This document shows positions 16,593-26,016 of a stretch of DNA of 64,000 nt, in pieces. Source of the stretch: Roseobacter sp. MH60115 (GTDB lineage: Bacteria > Pseudomonadota > Alphaproteobacteria > Rhodobacterales > Rhodobacteraceae). A model generated the notes under the pieces. That model saw nothing but the letters and a program-made list of their open reading frames with translations. It did not search any database and was not told where the DNA came from. Numbering within the stretch: the first letter of the stretch is position 1; each line of letters opens with the position of its first letter. A program made the translations under genes and the position numbers. The DNA lies in assembly GCF_015644665.1 (NCBI RefSeq), contig NZ_JADOBQ010000001.1:744001-808000 (forward strand), written 5' to 3'.

Positions 16593-17783
16593 ATGTCAGA
16601 TCAAAACCCAGTATTCATTCCCGGGCCCACGAATATCCCCGACCGGCTGCGTGCTGCCATGCAGGTCCAGACACGCGATCATCGGGCGCCTGACTTCGTG
16701 GAAACCTTCGCTCCGGTTCTCGAAAACACCAAGCGCGTCTTTGGAACGAGGACAGGCAAGGTCATCACCTTTCCGACAAGTGGCACGGGCGGCTGGGAGG
16801 CTGCAATCTGCAATACACTGAGTCCTGGCGACACGGTTCTGGTGGCGCGCTACGGCATGTTCAGCCACCGCTGGATCGACCTTTGCCAACGCCACGGCCT
16901 TGATGTGCAGATCATCGAATGCCCCTGGGGATCCGGCGCGCCAGCAGACAAATTCGAGGCCGCTCTGACAGCGGACAAGGCGCGCGATATCAAGGCCGTT
17001 TTGGTCACGCACAATGAAACGGCCACCGGCGTAAAATCCGACATTCCCGCTGTGCGGGCGGCAATGGATGCGGCCAACCACCCGGCGATGATGTTTGTGG
17101 ATTGTGTCAGTTCGCTGGCGTCGATGGAATTCCGCATGGATGACTGGGGCGTGGACATCGCCGTCTCCGGCTCGCAGAAGGGTTTCATGCTCGCCACCGG
17201 CATGGCGATCCTCGGGGTCAGCCCCAAGGCGCTGGCGGCGATGGAAACCGCCGAATTGCCGCGCACCTTCTTTGATTTCCGCGATATGATGGCGGCGAAC
17301 GCGACGGGCGGATTTCCCTACACGCCGCCGCTGCAGTTGATCTACGGCATGCGCGAGAGCCTTAAGATGCTGTTCGAAGAGGGGTTGGAGAACGTCTACG
17401 CGCGCCACTTCCGGTTGGCCGAGGGCGTGCGCCGCGCGGTCGATGCCTGGGGGTTGCGGCTGGTGGCGGAGCGCCCGGAGCTCTACTCCGATACCGTCAG
17501 CGCAATCTACGTGCCCGACGGCTTTGACAGCAATGCGCTGACCGATCAGGCGTTCAATGCCTATGGCGTGTCCTTTGGCATCGGCTTGGGCGAGATGAAC
17601 GGCAAGGCTTTCCGTATTGGTCATCTGGGCAGTTTGACGGATGTCATGGTGCTCTCCGGCCTCGCTACGATCGAGATGGCGATGGCCGATCTGGATTATC
17701 CGATCGAGCTTGGCAGCGGTGTGGCTGCCGCGCAGGAATACTACCGTGGCCATCGCGCCGCCCTGATCAAAACCGCAGCCTGA
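16593..17783 (+). CDS. bhcA: Aspartate-glyoxylate aminotransferase
   Basis: 396-residue class V PLP aminotransferase related to serine/alanine-glyoxylate aminotransferases. It transfers the amino group of aspartate to glyoxylate, giving glycine and oxaloacetate. Landmarks are FIPGPTNIPDRLR, the glycine-rich GTGGWEA, VDCVSSLASMEFRMDDWGVDI with the PLP aspartate, and the Schiff-base lysine K196 in SGSQKGFML. I chose the ATG at 16593 because GGAGGAGG lies 8 bases before it. It is first in bhcABCD; the order fixes the specific role. Confidence 0.92.
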   Translation: MSDQNPVFIPGPTNIPDRLRAAMQVQTRDHRAPDFVETFAPVLENTKRVFGTRTGKVITFPTSGTGGWEAAICNTLSPGDTVLVARYGMFSHRWIDLCQRHGLDVQIIECPWGSGAPADKFEAALTADKARDIKAVLVTHNETATGVKSDIPAVRAAMDAANHPAMMFVDCVSSLASMEFRMDDWGVDIAVSGSQKGFMLATGMAILGVSPKALAAMETAELPRTFFDFRDMMAANATGGFPYTPPLQLIYGMRESLKMLFEEGLENVYARHFRLAEGVRRAVDAWGLRLVAERPELYSDTVSAIYVPDGFDSNALTDQAFNAYGVSFGIGLGEMNGKAFRIGHLGSLTDVMVLSGLATIEMAMADLDYPIELGSGVAAAQEYYRGHRAALIKTAA

Positions 17784-17794
17784 AAGGAGCCGCT

Positions 17795-18766
17795 ATGTTG
17801 GACACATTGACCGGACCCGATCTGACCATTGATCACGTGCGCGCCGCCCATGAACGGATCAAACCCTATATCCACCGCACACCAGTGCTGACCTCGACCT
17901 ATTTCAATGAGCTCACCGGAGCCGAACTATTCTTCAAATGCGAGAACTTCCAGAAGGCCGGGGCGTTCAAGGTACGCGGCGCGTCAAACGCGGTTTTCGG
18001 TCTCAGCGATGCGATGGCGGAAAAGGGCGTGGCGACGCATTCCTCCGGCAACCACGCATTGTCGCTAAGCTATGCCGCCGGGCGGCGCGGTATCCCGTGC
18101 CACGTGGTCATGCCGCGCACCGCACCCGAGGCCAAGAAGGCGGCGGTGCGCGGCTATGGCGGGATCATCACCGAGTGCGAACCGTCGACCACGAGCCGCG
18201 AGGCGGTGTTTGCCGAGGTGCAGGAGGCAACGGGCGCCGAATTCGTGCATCCCTACAACGACCCGCGCGTGATCGCGGGACAAGCGACCTGTTCGCTGGA
18301 ACTGCTGGAGCAGGTGGAGAATATGGACGCGGTGATCGCACCCATTGGCGGCGGCGGCATGATTTCGGGCACGTGCCTGACCCTCTCGAACCTCGCGCCG
18401 CAGATGGAGATTTACGCAGCCGAGCCGGATCAGGCGGATGATGCCGCGCGCTCTTTCCGGGCGGGGCACATCATTGCCGATGACGCGCCGGTGACCATCG
18501 CCGACGGGCTCAAGGTGCCACTGAAGGAAAACACCTGGCACTTTGTCTCAAGCTTCGTGACCGATGTGCTGACCGCGAGCGAGCAGGAGATCATCGACGC
18601 GATGAAGCTCACGTGGGAACGGATGAAAATCGTGATGGAGCCAAGCTGTGCGGTGCCGATGGCGACCATCCTGCGCAACCCGGAGGTGTTCCGGGGCAAG
18701 CGGGTCGGGGTCGTCATCACCGGCGGCAATGTGGATTTGGACAAACTGCCCTGGATCACGGGCTAA
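17795..18766 (+). CDS. bhcB: erythro-beta-hydroxyaspartate dehydratase
   Basis: 323-residue fold-type II PLP enzyme of the serine/threonine dehydratase family. It dehydrates (2R,3S)-beta-hydroxyaspartate to iminosuccinate. PLP lysine K59 is in AGAFKVRGASN; the substrate loop SSGNHALSLS and the phosphate-binding tetraglycine IGGGGMISG follow. Without its neighbours it would be annotated as threonine ammonia-lyase or serine racemase. The position between bhcA and bhcC supports the dehydratase role. Confidence 0.92.
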   Translation: MLDTLTGPDLTIDHVRAAHERIKPYIHRTPVLTSTYFNELTGAELFFKCENFQKAGAFKVRGASNAVFGLSDAMAEKGVATHSSGNHALSLSYAAGRRGIPCHVVMPRTAPEAKKAAVRGYGGIITECEPSTTSREAVFAEVQEATGAEFVHPYNDPRVIAGQATCSLELLEQVENMDAVIAPIGGGGMISGTCLTLSNLAPQMEIYAAEPDQADDAARSFRAGHIIADDAPVTIADGLKVPLKENTWHFVSSFVTDVLTASEQEIIDAMKLTWERMKIVMEPSCAVPMATILRNPEVFRGKRVGVVITGGNVDLDKLPWITG

Positions 18767-18778
18767 GGAGGACGCGCT

Positions 18779-19942
18779 ATGAACAGCCAAGTGAAATTCG
18801 AAGACTTCGAAGTGGGTTTTGACATCCCGGCAGCCATCGGGATGGACGAGAAACAGATCCAGACACCCGCGCTGGTGCTGGATCTCGACGCGCTCGAACG
18901 CAACATCAAGAAGATGGGCGACTGGGCAAAGGCGCACGGCATGCGGCACAGGGTGCATGGCAAGATGCACAAATCCGTTGATGTGGCGCTGTTGCAGGAA
19001 CAACTGGGCGGTAGCTGCGGTGTGTGTTGCCAGAAGGTGTCGGAGGCGGAGGTCTTTGCGCGCGGCGGCATCAAGGACGTGCTGGTCTCCAACCAGGTGC
19101 GTCAGCCCGAAAAGATCGACCGCCTCGCGCGGCTGCCGAAGCTGGGGGCCCGTACAATCTGTTGCGTCGATGACATCGAGAACGTGGCGGACCTCTCCGA
19201 GGCCGCCACGCGTCACGGCACGGAAATCGAATGCCTTGTGGAGATTGACTGCGGTGCGGGGCGCTGCGGCGTGACCACGACACCCGAAGTGGTGGAGATT
19301 GCCAAGGCCATCGACACCGCCGAAGGGCTGAAGTTTGCAGGCATTCAGGCCTACCAGGGTGCGATGCAGCACATGGACAGCTACGACGACCGCAAGGCCA
19401 AGATCGACGTGGCCGTGGCACAGGTGAAACACGCGGTTGATGCGCTGAAAGCGGATGGGCTCGACTGTGATATTGTTGGCGGCGGCGGAACGGGCTCTTA
19501 CTATTTTGAAGGCAATTCAGGTGTTTACAACGAATTGCAGTGCGGATCTTACGCCTTCATGGATGCCGATTATGGCCGTATCCTGGATGAGAACGGCAAC
19601 CGGATCGATCAGGGGGAATGGGAAAACGCGCTCTTTATCCTGACCTCTGTGATGAGCCACGCTAAGGCCGACAAGGCCATCGTGGATGCGGGTCTCAAGG
19701 CGCAGTCGGTCGACAGTGGGTTGCCGGTGATTTTCGGACGCACGGATGTGGAATATGTCAAATGCTCCGACGAGCATGGCGTGGTCGCGGACCCAGACGG
19801 CGTGCTGAAGGTGAACGACAAGCTCAAGCTGGTGCCCGGTCACTGCGATCCGACTTGCAACGTGCATGACTGGTACGTCGGCGTCCGGAACGGCAAGGTC
19901 GAAACGCTCTGGCCCGTTTCCGCACGCGGCAAGGCGTACTGA
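18779..19942 (+). CDS. bhcC: beta-hydroxyaspartate aldolase
   Basis: 387-residue D-threonine-aldolase-like PLP enzyme with an alanine-racemase-type barrel. It condenses glycine and glyoxylate to (2R,3S)-beta-hydroxyaspartate. The PLP lysine is K62 in VHGKMHKSVDVAL, matching the R-P-H-x-K-T-H-K pattern of the family. Metal-binding residues are expected in the C-terminal PGHCDPTCNVHDWYVGVR block, where the His and Cys of the D-threonine aldolase site appear. It is 12 bases after bhcB. Confidence 0.92.
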   Translation: MNSQVKFEDFEVGFDIPAAIGMDEKQIQTPALVLDLDALERNIKKMGDWAKAHGMRHRVHGKMHKSVDVALLQEQLGGSCGVCCQKVSEAEVFARGGIKDVLVSNQVRQPEKIDRLARLPKLGARTICCVDDIENVADLSEAATRHGTEIECLVEIDCGAGRCGVTTTPEVVEIAKAIDTAEGLKFAGIQAYQGAMQHMDSYDDRKAKIDVAVAQVKHAVDALKADGLDCDIVGGGGTGSYYFEGNSGVYNELQCGSYAFMDADYGRILDENGNRIDQGEWENALFILTSVMSHAKADKAIVDAGLKAQSVDSGLPVIFGRTDVEYVKCSDEHGVVADPDGVLKVNDKLKLVPGHCDPTCNVHDWYVGVRNGKVETLWPVSARGKAY

Positions 19943-20027
19943 CCCTTCCATCGATGACAGAAAACCATGCGCCCGGGCTCTCCGGGTGCATTTCACTGCG
20001 AACACCAAAAAGACAGGAATACCCCCC

Positions 20028-21005
20028 ATGGCCGAAGGATTATTGATCGTCAGCGAAGAGGTCTGCGCCGAGGTTGTGAGCAGCGCCGATGCCTTTGACG
20101 CGGTGGAGGCTGTGTTCGGCGCGATGGCCAAGGGGGACGCCTACAACTTCCCGGTGATCCGCGAGGCGATTGGCTATGCAGACGCGCTTTATGGGTTCAA
20201 ATCTGGTTTCGATAAGGCGGGCAAGACGCTGGGCGTGAAATCGGGCGGCTATTGGCCGGGCAACATGGACAAGGGGCTGACCAACCACCAATCCACCATA
20301 TTCCTCTTTGATCCCGATACCGGCATGCTGCAGGCGCTGGTGGGTGGGAACTATCTGACCGCTGTGCGCACGGCGGCCTCATCCTCGGTGTCCATCGCAC
20401 ATCTGGCGCGCAAGGATGCCAGGGTGCTGGGCATGGTCGGGGCCGGGCATCAGTCCACGTTCCAGCTGCGCGCTGCAGCCCGGCAACGCGATTTCGAAAA
20501 GGTCGTGGCGTGGAACCCGCATCCCGACATGCTGCCTCGGCTTGGTGCTGTTGCAGAAGAACTTGGGTTGGCTTTCGACGCCGTCACTCAAGAGGAACTG
20601 GGCGCGCAGGCCGACGTCATCATCACCATCACCTCGGCTTTTGAGCCTCTGCTGATGAAAGACTGGATCAAACCCGGTACGCATATTGCCTGTATGGGGA
20701 CCGACACAAAGGGCAAGCAGGAGGTGGACCCGGCGCTGCTGGCCGCTGCCACTGTTTTTGCGGATGAGATCGCGCAATCGATCACCATCGGCGAGGCACA
20801 GCATGCGATTGCCGGCGGTTTGATCGCCGAAGCCGACATCACCCCCATCGGCGCAGTAATCAACGGCGCGCATCAGGGGCGCGGTGGGGCGGAGGAAATC
20901 ACGCTCTTTGACGGAACCGGGGTCGGTCTGCAAGACCTCGCCGTGGCTTCGGTGGCCGCCGTTCAGGCAGAAAAGCAGGGCAAGGCGACCCGCGTGGCCC
21001 TCTGA
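20028..21005 (+). CDS. bhcD: Iminosuccinate reductase
   Basis: 325-residue member of the ornithine cyclodeaminase/mu-crystallin family. It reduces iminosuccinate to aspartate with NAD(P)H, closing the beta-hydroxyaspartate cycle. Landmarks are GFKSGFDKAGKTLGVKSGGYWPGN split across the substrate site, GNYLTAVRTAASSSVSIAHLA, and the dinucleotide motif VLGMVGAGHQSTFQLRAA. The frame is open upstream, but the ATG at 20028 begins the conserved N-terminus and follows ACAGGAAT. It is the last bhc gene. Confidence 0.92.
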   Translation: MAEGLLIVSEEVCAEVVSSADAFDAVEAVFGAMAKGDAYNFPVIREAIGYADALYGFKSGFDKAGKTLGVKSGGYWPGNMDKGLTNHQSTIFLFDPDTGMLQALVGGNYLTAVRTAASSSVSIAHLARKDARVLGMVGAGHQSTFQLRAAARQRDFEKVVAWNPHPDMLPRLGAVAEELGLAFDAVTQEELGAQADVIITITSAFEPLLMKDWIKPGTHIACMGTDTKGKQEVDPALLAAATVFADEIAQSITIGEAQHAIAGGLIAEADITPIGAVINGAHQGRGGAEEITLFDGTGVGLQDLAVASVAAVQAEKQGKATRVAL

Positions 21006-21241
21006 TCGGGTCCGCCTGAGAGGGATGCACCCGCTCCCGCATCCGACCGATGGGCGGGGCCCGCGCTTGGGGACATCCGACGTTAAGACTTCATAAATTC
21101 GTATAAACTTGTCCGTTCAGGGCACGGGTCTTCCCCGTGTCGGCCATGTTTTGGACACAGCGTTTCGGCCTTTTCAGTGGGATGTTTTCTGCGCCTGATG
21201 GGCTGGAAAGCCGCAGGCAGACATGGACGCATGGCACAACG

Positions 21242-22879
21242 ATGAGCACCCAGGACGGGACATTTGCACCAGAGGTCAACAGCGAGGCGCTCGCCCCCGG
21301 CAGCCAGCTGCTGAGCGGGCAGTATGAGATCATCCGCTATCTCAGCAGCGGCGGTTTCGGGATCACCTATCTGGCCAAGGACAGTCTCAACCGCACGGTC
21401 GTCATCAAGGAATGCTTTCCAGAGGCCTTCTGCAGCCGGGTCAAGAAAACCGTGCGCGCCCGCACGCGCAATTATGTCGATGATTTCCGCTCCATCGTGA
21501 CCCTCTTTATCCGGGAGGCGCATGCGCTGTCCCGTCTGGATCATTCCAGCGTGGTGGGCGTGCATCAGGTCTTCGAGGACAATGAGACCGCCTACATGGC
21601 GCTCGATCTCGTGGACGGCAAAGACCTGCTGGAGATCATCGAGAGTGGCGCGCCCAAGATGTCGCCCGCGCAGGTGCAGACCCTGACCCTGTCGCTGCTG
21701 GACGCGATTGCGCATGTGCATGCGCAGGATCTGCTGCACCGGGATATTTCGCCGGACAACATCCTGGTGGACAAGACGGGCCGCCCGGTGCTGATCGATT
21801 TCGGGGCCGCGCGCGAAGAGGCCAGCCGCAAGAGCCGGGTGCTATCATCGGTGCTGGTGGTCAAGGATGGCTATTCGCCCCAGGAATTCTACGTCGCGGG
21901 CAGCCAGCAATATCCCTGCAGCGATCTTTATGCGCTGGCCGCCTCGCTGACGCATCTGATTTCGGGCGAGGCGCCGCCCAATAGCCAGGCCCGTCTGGCT
22001 GCCTTGGCCGCAAGTCAGCCCGATCTCTACAAGCCGATGCGCGGACGGTTCCCCGGCTATGACGACGCCTTTCTCGCCGCGATCGACAAGGCGATGAACA
22101 TCGTGCCCGCCGAACGCCTGCAATCCGCCGAGGACTGGACGCTGATGATCGATCACAGCAAACGGGCGGAGCTTGCACGCGCCCGCGCCCGGGACGACGA
22201 GAGCATTGATCTGACCATCAGCAGTCTGATCCAGTCGATGCAGGACGAGCCCGTTGCAGCGGTGGAACCGGCAAAGCTGCGTGCAGAAACCGCACCCGAG
22301 ACTGCAGCGAAGCCCGCGCCAAAACCGGTCGATCCGAAGTATGACGCGGCCTTCCTGCGCGATCTCTATCCACCCGAGGCCGACGTGGAGACCGACCCGA
22401 ACGCCCTGTCCGTCGAGGAGGTTGCCCGCGATGTCCAGCAGGTTTTGTCCGGGGGACAGGCTGACGCGGAGGATCCGGGTTTGATCGGCCCACCCGCGCC
22501 GCAAAAACGGCAGAGCGTGACGATCACCCCGGCCTCCGAGGTGAAAAACAAAAGCCGCCTGCTGCGAAAAGAGGGGGTTGTGGCGGCCAAGGACAGGGCC
22601 GGGACAAAGGTCGCGCCAGCGACACGGCACAAATCTCTGCCACCCGTCATCTCGCAGGAAGATTTCGATGCGATGATCTCCGCCGAACGGACGATTTCGA
22701 AACCGGCACGGGTGCGCAGGCTGGCGACGATTCCCGTCATCCTCTTTGCCTATTTCTTCCTTGGCCACACCGCGCTGCAGTTTGACGACCTGCACGCGGT
22801 CACGGTGGGGCAGATCATCACTCTGGGCGAAAGCTATGGCTACTGGACGCTTGGCCATCCGCGCACGGTCGGGGGCTGA
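21242..22879 (+). CDS. Membrane-anchored serine/threonine protein kinase
   Basis: 545 residues from the ATG at 21242; the frame runs up to 35 codons further (GTG at 21137, ATG at 21182), but the kinase fold needs none of that. Hanks-type kinase with glycine loop SSGGFGITY (37-43), ATP lysine K56 in VVIKE, catalytic HRDISPDN (H166) and DFG at 186. The Lys after HRD is absent and Ser sits in its place (S170), a feature of some bacterial kinases. A Pro/Ala-rich linker of about 200 residues follows, then a transmembrane helix near 495-515 and a short outer tail with no PASTA repeats. It heads a cluster with an FHA protein and a PP2C phosphatase, so it is probably the writer of a phospho-Thr switch. 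Confidence 0.85.
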   Translation: MSTQDGTFAPEVNSEALAPGSQLLSGQYEIIRYLSSGGFGITYLAKDSLNRTVVIKECFPEAFCSRVKKTVRARTRNYVDDFRSIVTLFIREAHALSRLDHSSVVGVHQVFEDNETAYMALDLVDGKDLLEIIESGAPKMSPAQVQTLTLSLLDAIAHVHAQDLLHRDISPDNILVDKTGRPVLIDFGAAREEASRKSRVLSSVLVVKDGYSPQEFYVAGSQQYPCSDLYALAASLTHLISGEAPPNSQARLAALAASQPDLYKPMRGRFPGYDDAFLAAIDKAMNIVPAERLQSAEDWTLMIDHSKRAELARARARDDESIDLTISSLIQSMQDEPVAAVEPAKLRAETAPETAAKPAPKPVDPKYDAAFLRDLYPPEADVETDPNALSVEEVARDVQQVLSGGQADAEDPGLIGPPAPQKRQSVTITPASEVKNKSRLLRKEGVVAAKDRAGTKVAPATRHKSLPPVISQEDFDAMISAERTISKPARVRRLATIPVILFAYFFLGHTALQFDDLHAVTVGQIITLGESYGYWTLGHPRTVGG

Positions 22880-22969
22880 CAATGCGTCCTTTGCGACAAA
22901 AGACAGTATCAATCACAGGTCCGGGCGTTCCGGGGCCATCGGTAACAAGCGACATTGGAAAGGCATGAC

Positions 22970-24082
22970 ATGACACTCTTCCGGAAGGTTTTTCAAAACC
23001 AATCTAGACCTGCGACCGGGGACGAGGCTCTGGACGAGGAAGCCTTGCGCGATGTTTTCATCATGGCTGAAGATGATCGCGCAATGCCGCTTGATCCCTT
23101 CGCTGTCGTCGATGAGCCTGACACGATGGATGACCCCGTTGAAGAACGGCCCAAGGAGGAGACTTTGGCCGCAAGCGCGCCGCAAGAGGAAGCTGTCGAG
23201 ACAATTGTCGATGCAGCCCCCGACGCTGAGGCAGACATGAACCTGGATGCAGAAGACATTGACGCGCCGGAGGAGGCCGACATCGCGGCGGTGTTGGCGC
23301 AGACCCGGATGATGGAAGAGGCACCGATGCAAGCGGACCCCGCCGACGCAGCAGAGGCGCACCCCGCGCAGTCGCAGGCGGAAGAGATCCCGGAACCCGC
23401 AGAGGTTCCCGAAATGTCACCCGAGCCGCATGAAACCAAGGCACCGGTCGATGCCAGTGATGTGGTCGCCTTTGCAAAACAGCAACTGCAGCTTTCGGAG
23501 CGGGCTGTCGAGCCAGAGCCTGCCCCTGAGCCCGAACCCGTTGACCTGTCGGACACGGATCAGATGTCGGGCGTGCCCGCGCCAGCGGCGGGTCGCGCCG
23601 GCCGCCGCACCGGCCGGGTCAAAACGCGGCTTCTGGGGTTCAACCGTCCCGAAGCGGATGCCAATGATCCGATTGGCGCCCCTGAGAATGCGACGGCAAA
23701 GCCCCAGCACGAGAAGTTTCCCGTGGGTTGGCTTGTCGTTGTGGAAGGGCCGGGCATCGGGCATTCCTTCAGCATCTTCACCGGCGCGTCGATGATCGGG
23801 CGCGGCGAGGATCAGGTCATCAAGCTCGACTTCGGCGACAACAGCATTTCGCGGCACAATCACGCGGCGATTGCCTATGATGAAGAGCAGAACAAGTTCT
23901 ATCTGGGTCATGGCGGCAAATCGAACATCATCCGCCGCAACGCCCGCCCGGTGCTCAGCACCGAAGAGCTGCAGCACGCCGATCTCATTCGCATCGGGGA
24001 AACGACATTGCGGTTCGTGGCCCTCTGTGGCTCGGATTTCCGGTGGGATATGACGGATGGTGGCGATGCCGCCGAGCTTTGA
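22970..24082 (+). CDS. FHA-domain protein with long acidic linker
   Basis: 370 residues. Residues 10 to about 215 are acidic, Ala/Pro/Glu-rich and predicted disordered. A basic patch follows (GRAGRRTGRVKTRLLG), then an FHA domain at about 250-360 with GASMIGRGEDQVIKLD (Gly-Arg of the phosphopeptide pocket), NSISRHNHAAI (Ser-x-x-His) and a late asparagine in KSNIIRRNARPV. FHA domains bind phosphothreonine. The disordered arm holds several Thr and could be phosphorylated by the kinase one gene upstream. The start at 22970 follows GGAAAGG. The end overlaps the phosphatase gene by 26 bases. Confidence 0.85.
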   Translation: MTLFRKVFQNQSRPATGDEALDEEALRDVFIMAEDDRAMPLDPFAVVDEPDTMDDPVEERPKEETLAASAPQEEAVETIVDAAPDAEADMNLDAEDIDAPEEADIAAVLAQTRMMEEAPMQADPADAAEAHPAQSQAEEIPEPAEVPEMSPEPHETKAPVDASDVVAFAKQQLQLSERAVEPEPAPEPEPVDLSDTDQMSGVPAPAAGRAGRRTGRVKTRLLGFNRPEADANDPIGAPENATAKPQHEKFPVGWLVVVEGPGIGHSFSIFTGASMIGRGEDQVIKLDFGDNSISRHNHAAIAYDEEQNKFYLGHGGKSNIIRRNARPVLSTEELQHADLIRIGETTLRFVALCGSDFRWDMTDGGDAAEL

Positions 24083-24911
24083 CTTTGACGCCACCTCGGC
24101 GCTCAGCAAGGGGCAACGGTCCTATCAGGAGGACGCGGTCATTGCCGATTTCTCCCGCGGTTCCGATGTGGGTCTTGCGGTGCTGGCGGATGGGATGGGC
24201 GGTCATGCTGCCGGTGATGTCGCCAGCAAGATCGTGGTCACCGAGGTCTTCAGCGAGTTGATGTTCCAGCGGGGCGATGCGGAGGTGTTCGAGCAATCCG
24301 TCACCACCACCCTTTTCGACGCCGCCATGGGCGCCAATGCCTGTTTGCGGGAACATGTGGCAACCCATCCTGAAACGCAGGGCATGGGGGCGACGCTGGT
24401 GGCGACGGTGATCATCAACAGGAACCTTTACTGGATATCGATCGGGGATTCTCCGCTGTTTCTGTTCCGCGATGGCAAGCTTAGGCAGCTGAACGAAGAT
24501 CACTCGATGGCGCCGCAGATCGATTTCATGGTCAAATCCGGGTTGCTCAGCCACGAAGAGGCGCACTGCCACCCGGATCGCAACACGCTGACCTCTGTGC
24601 TCTTTGGCGAGGATGTCCCGCGTGTCGATTGCCCGGCGGAGCCGCTTGAGTTGCGCGCCAGCGACATGCTCATCGTGGCCAGCGATGGGCTGCAATTTCT
24701 GACGGATGAAGAAATTGCAGCAGTTTTGAAAGTCCATCGGACGGCCAATAGCGCCGAGATCGCCGACAACCTTCTGGAAAGGTTGCGCCAGTTGGAAGAC
24801 CCTGATCTGGACAATGTGTCCTTTTCGGTCGTCAAGCTGAACGACGCCCGCGCCCGCGACGCCAAAGGCAGCGCTGCGGAGGGCGCGGAAAGCATGCGCC
24901 GTGTTGGATGA
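24057..24911 (+). CDS. PP2C-family serine/threonine phosphatase
   Basis: 284 residues. Metal-binding motifs of PPM phosphatases are present in order: RSYQEDAV, VLADGMGGHAAGDVAS, GMGATLVATVII, YWISIGDSPLFLFRDGKLRQLNEDHS, and late IVASDGLQF and DPDLDNVSF. All key aspartates appear intact, so it should be active as a soluble Mn/Mg phosphatase reversing the nearby kinase. An alternative ATG lies at 24066. It overlaps the FHA gene by 26 bases and the next gene by 11, so the three are cotranslated. Confidence 0.88.
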   Translation: MVAMPPSFDFDATSALSKGQRSYQEDAVIADFSRGSDVGLAVLADGMGGHAAGDVASKIVVTEVFSELMFQRGDAEVFEQSVTTTLFDAAMGANACLREHVATHPETQGMGATLVATVIINRNLYWISIGDSPLFLFRDGKLRQLNEDHSMAPQIDFMVKSGLLSHEEAHCHPDRNTLTSVLFGEDVPRVDCPAEPLELRASDMLIVASDGLQFLTDEEIAAVLKVHRTANSAEIADNLLERLRQLEDPDLDNVSFSVVKLNDARARDAKGSAAEGAESMRRVG

Positions 24912-26016
24912 TGCCGCATGCGGGCAGGTTGTTGCCCGTCTTGACCATATCCTGTCTGTCGGGCAGTTGGCCCCGGCTCTGACACACCAGGCGCGCGCGC
25001 TGCGGGACCGGTTGCGGAAAGGGGTGCGGGTTGTCCTTCTCGGACCCAAGGGCGTCGGCAAATCGCACCTGCGCGACGTTCTTCTGGGCGAAGAGGTTCC
25101 GGGCGGGCCACCGGGTATTGCTGCCCTGTCTGTGTGTCATGACGCCGCGCACCCGGACCCCGGGGAGTTTGATATTCACGCCGTCACCCTGCGCAACCCG
25201 CTCCTGGACCGGACCCACGTGATCGACCTGGCTGCATCGGAAGAGACAGGCTTGCCCGCGGAGCGCATAAGCTGGGCGCTGTCCCGGGCTGATATCGCCC
25301 TATGGTGCACGCAGTGCTTTTCGCAAGAGGAGGCGGCGCTGTGGGCGCAGGCCTCGGATCACCTCAAGGATCACAGTTTTCTTGTCTTGACCAAGGCAGA
25401 TGCCCTCGCGGGTGCGGGAACCCTGCACGCACGGGTCGCGGCCCTGCAGGCCGTGGCAGCGGAAGAGTTTCACAGCTTTTTCCCCACATCCACTTTCCAC
25501 GCGCATAAGGCTCTGCGCGCAGGCCAGGAGGTTTCGGAGGTACAACTGGCGGCGAGTGGGGTCCTAGCGCTTCGCCAGAGTGTGTCGGGTCTCGTGGCCT
25601 CGGGCCAGCGCGCAGACCTCGACAGCGCCTTGTTGTTTCTGCAGCGGCATGAGCCACGCGATCTGGTTCTACCGGCATCGGCAGCGGCGCGCGGCAAGAG
25701 CAAGACGACCGCTCAGATGCAACCCTATGAGAAAGCGCTCAATCTCCTGCGCAGCCGCACCTGCGATCTGGCCACGGCCACGGCCGAGGCCGACACGGTC
25801 CTCGAGACCTGCGGCACCCTGGCCGAGGATCTCGTTGAACTGGCCGCCGAACAAACCCAGAGCGATGCGTCCTTTGATGCCTGGCGCAACGACCTTTATG
25901 AAGCCAGTGACAAGGTCATGCTGATGGGGCTCGAAAACGATCTGCGCTCGGCGGCGGATGCGGCGACCGTCATCCTGCAGCTCAAGCGTGATCTCGAAGC
26001 GCGCGTGGCTCTCTAA
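24901..26016 (+). CDS. P-loop GTPase-like protein, degenerate switch II
   Basis: 371 residues from a GTG inside the phosphatase gene. The P-loop is GPKGVGKS (48-55) and a G4-like motif is LTKAD (T164-D167). The expected G3 DxxG is replaced by VIDLAASEE, with no glycine. The C-terminal third is helical with coiled-coil character (about 260-370). It resembles neither a small Ras-like GTPase nor a full dynamin. It may be a nucleotide-binding partner of the two dynamin-like proteins that follow. I do not recognise a named family. Confidence 0.72.
   Translation: MLDDAACGQVVARLDHILSVGQLAPALTHQARALRDRLRKGVRVVLLGPKGVGKSHLRDVLLGEEVPGGPPGIAALSVCHDAAHPDPGEFDIHAVTLRNPLLDRTHVIDLAASEETGLPAERISWALSRADIALWCTQCFSQEEAALWAQASDHLKDHSFLVLTKADALAGAGTLHARVAALQAVAAEEFHSFFPTSTFHAHKALRAGQEVSEVQLAASGVLALRQSVSGLVASGQRADLDSALLFLQRHEPRDLVLPASAAARGKSKTTAQMQPYEKALNLLRSRTCDLATATAEADTVLETCGTLAEDLVELAAEQTQSDASFDAWRNDLYEASDKVMLMGLENDLRSAADAATVILQLKRDLEARVAL

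Noticed and set aside
21123-21139. CACGGG/CCCGTG hairpin as a terminator after bhcD
   Set aside because: Perfect 6-bp stem, but no T-run on either strand; left without function.
21137-21241. 35-residue N-terminal extension of the kinase
   Set aside because: Uses a GTG without ribosome site and adds no fold element. Kept only as an alternative start.
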